Assembly (NCBI GenBank): GCA_017556565.1 | Contig: JAFYMQ010000101.1 | Coordinates: 1 to 5,230, forward strand | DNA: 5,230 bases | Direction: 5' to 3' | Source of the DNA: Clostridia bacterium | Lineage (GTDB): Bacteria; Bacillota; Clostridia; Oscillospirales; Butyricicoccaceae | Shown here: one piece after another, positions 5,215 through 5,230 of the stretch | Layout: every line of letters starts with the position of its first letter | Position numbering within the stretch: position 1 is the stretch's first letter | Made by a program: the position numbers and the translations under genes | The notes under the pieces: model-generated | What the model was told of the DNA's origin: nothing | The model's database searches: none | What the model saw: only the letters and a program-made list of their open reading frames with translations

Positions 5215-5230
5215 AAAAACACGCTTTCCA

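Overview
The window reads as a chromosomal segment of a Gram-positive anaerobe of the class Clostridia, most likely an Oscillospiraceae/Ruminococcaceae-type gut or rumen bacterium. The grounds are the clostridial style of the feoA-feoB pair with a short DtxR/MntR-type repressor, strong AGGAGG-type ribosome binding sites, a textbook TTGACA/TACAAT promoter, and a tail of GC-rich palindromic intergenic repeats that I recall from genomes of that group. The taxonomic call is inference; no rRNA or other marker gene is present.

Left part (1-1821): an operon on the + strand, cut by the window edge. It holds the 3' portion of a DUF1538 multi-pass membrane protein, followed 12 bp later by a 232-residue protein made of two tandem PII-like domains. 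The pairing resembles other PII/transporter pairs (GlnK-AmtB logic), but the transported substrate and the ligand are unknown. A perfect 13-bp hairpin with flanking A and T runs closes the operon and can also serve the opposite strand.

Middle part (1823-2591): on the - strand lies an AT-richer C-terminal remnant of a RAYT/IS200-like transposase. It abuts the 3' end of an intact 122-residue DtxR/MntR-family metal-dependent repressor. The repressor is divergent from feoA. The intergenic region holds back-to-back promoters and, on the feoA side only, three near-identical 16-bp palindromes (GTTAGA-N4-TCTAAC) at an exact 34-bp period. They start at the predicted transcription start and run through the 5' leader to just before the feoA ribosome binding site.

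Right part (2592-4978): feoA and feoB, the ferrous iron uptake system, co-transcribed with a 17-bp gap. The simplest model is that the divergent repressor with bound Fe(II) (or Mn(II)) occupies the three palindromes and shuts off feoAB when metal is sufficient.

End (4979-5230): no gene. The stretch is a mosaic of short repeats: a 36-bp direct repeat in two copies, several perfect small hairpins, and two GTTGTAGGG-plus-hairpin modules. The two very long minus-strand open frames opposite the DUF1538/PII genes and opposite feoB are judged to be shadows of GC-rich coding sequence.
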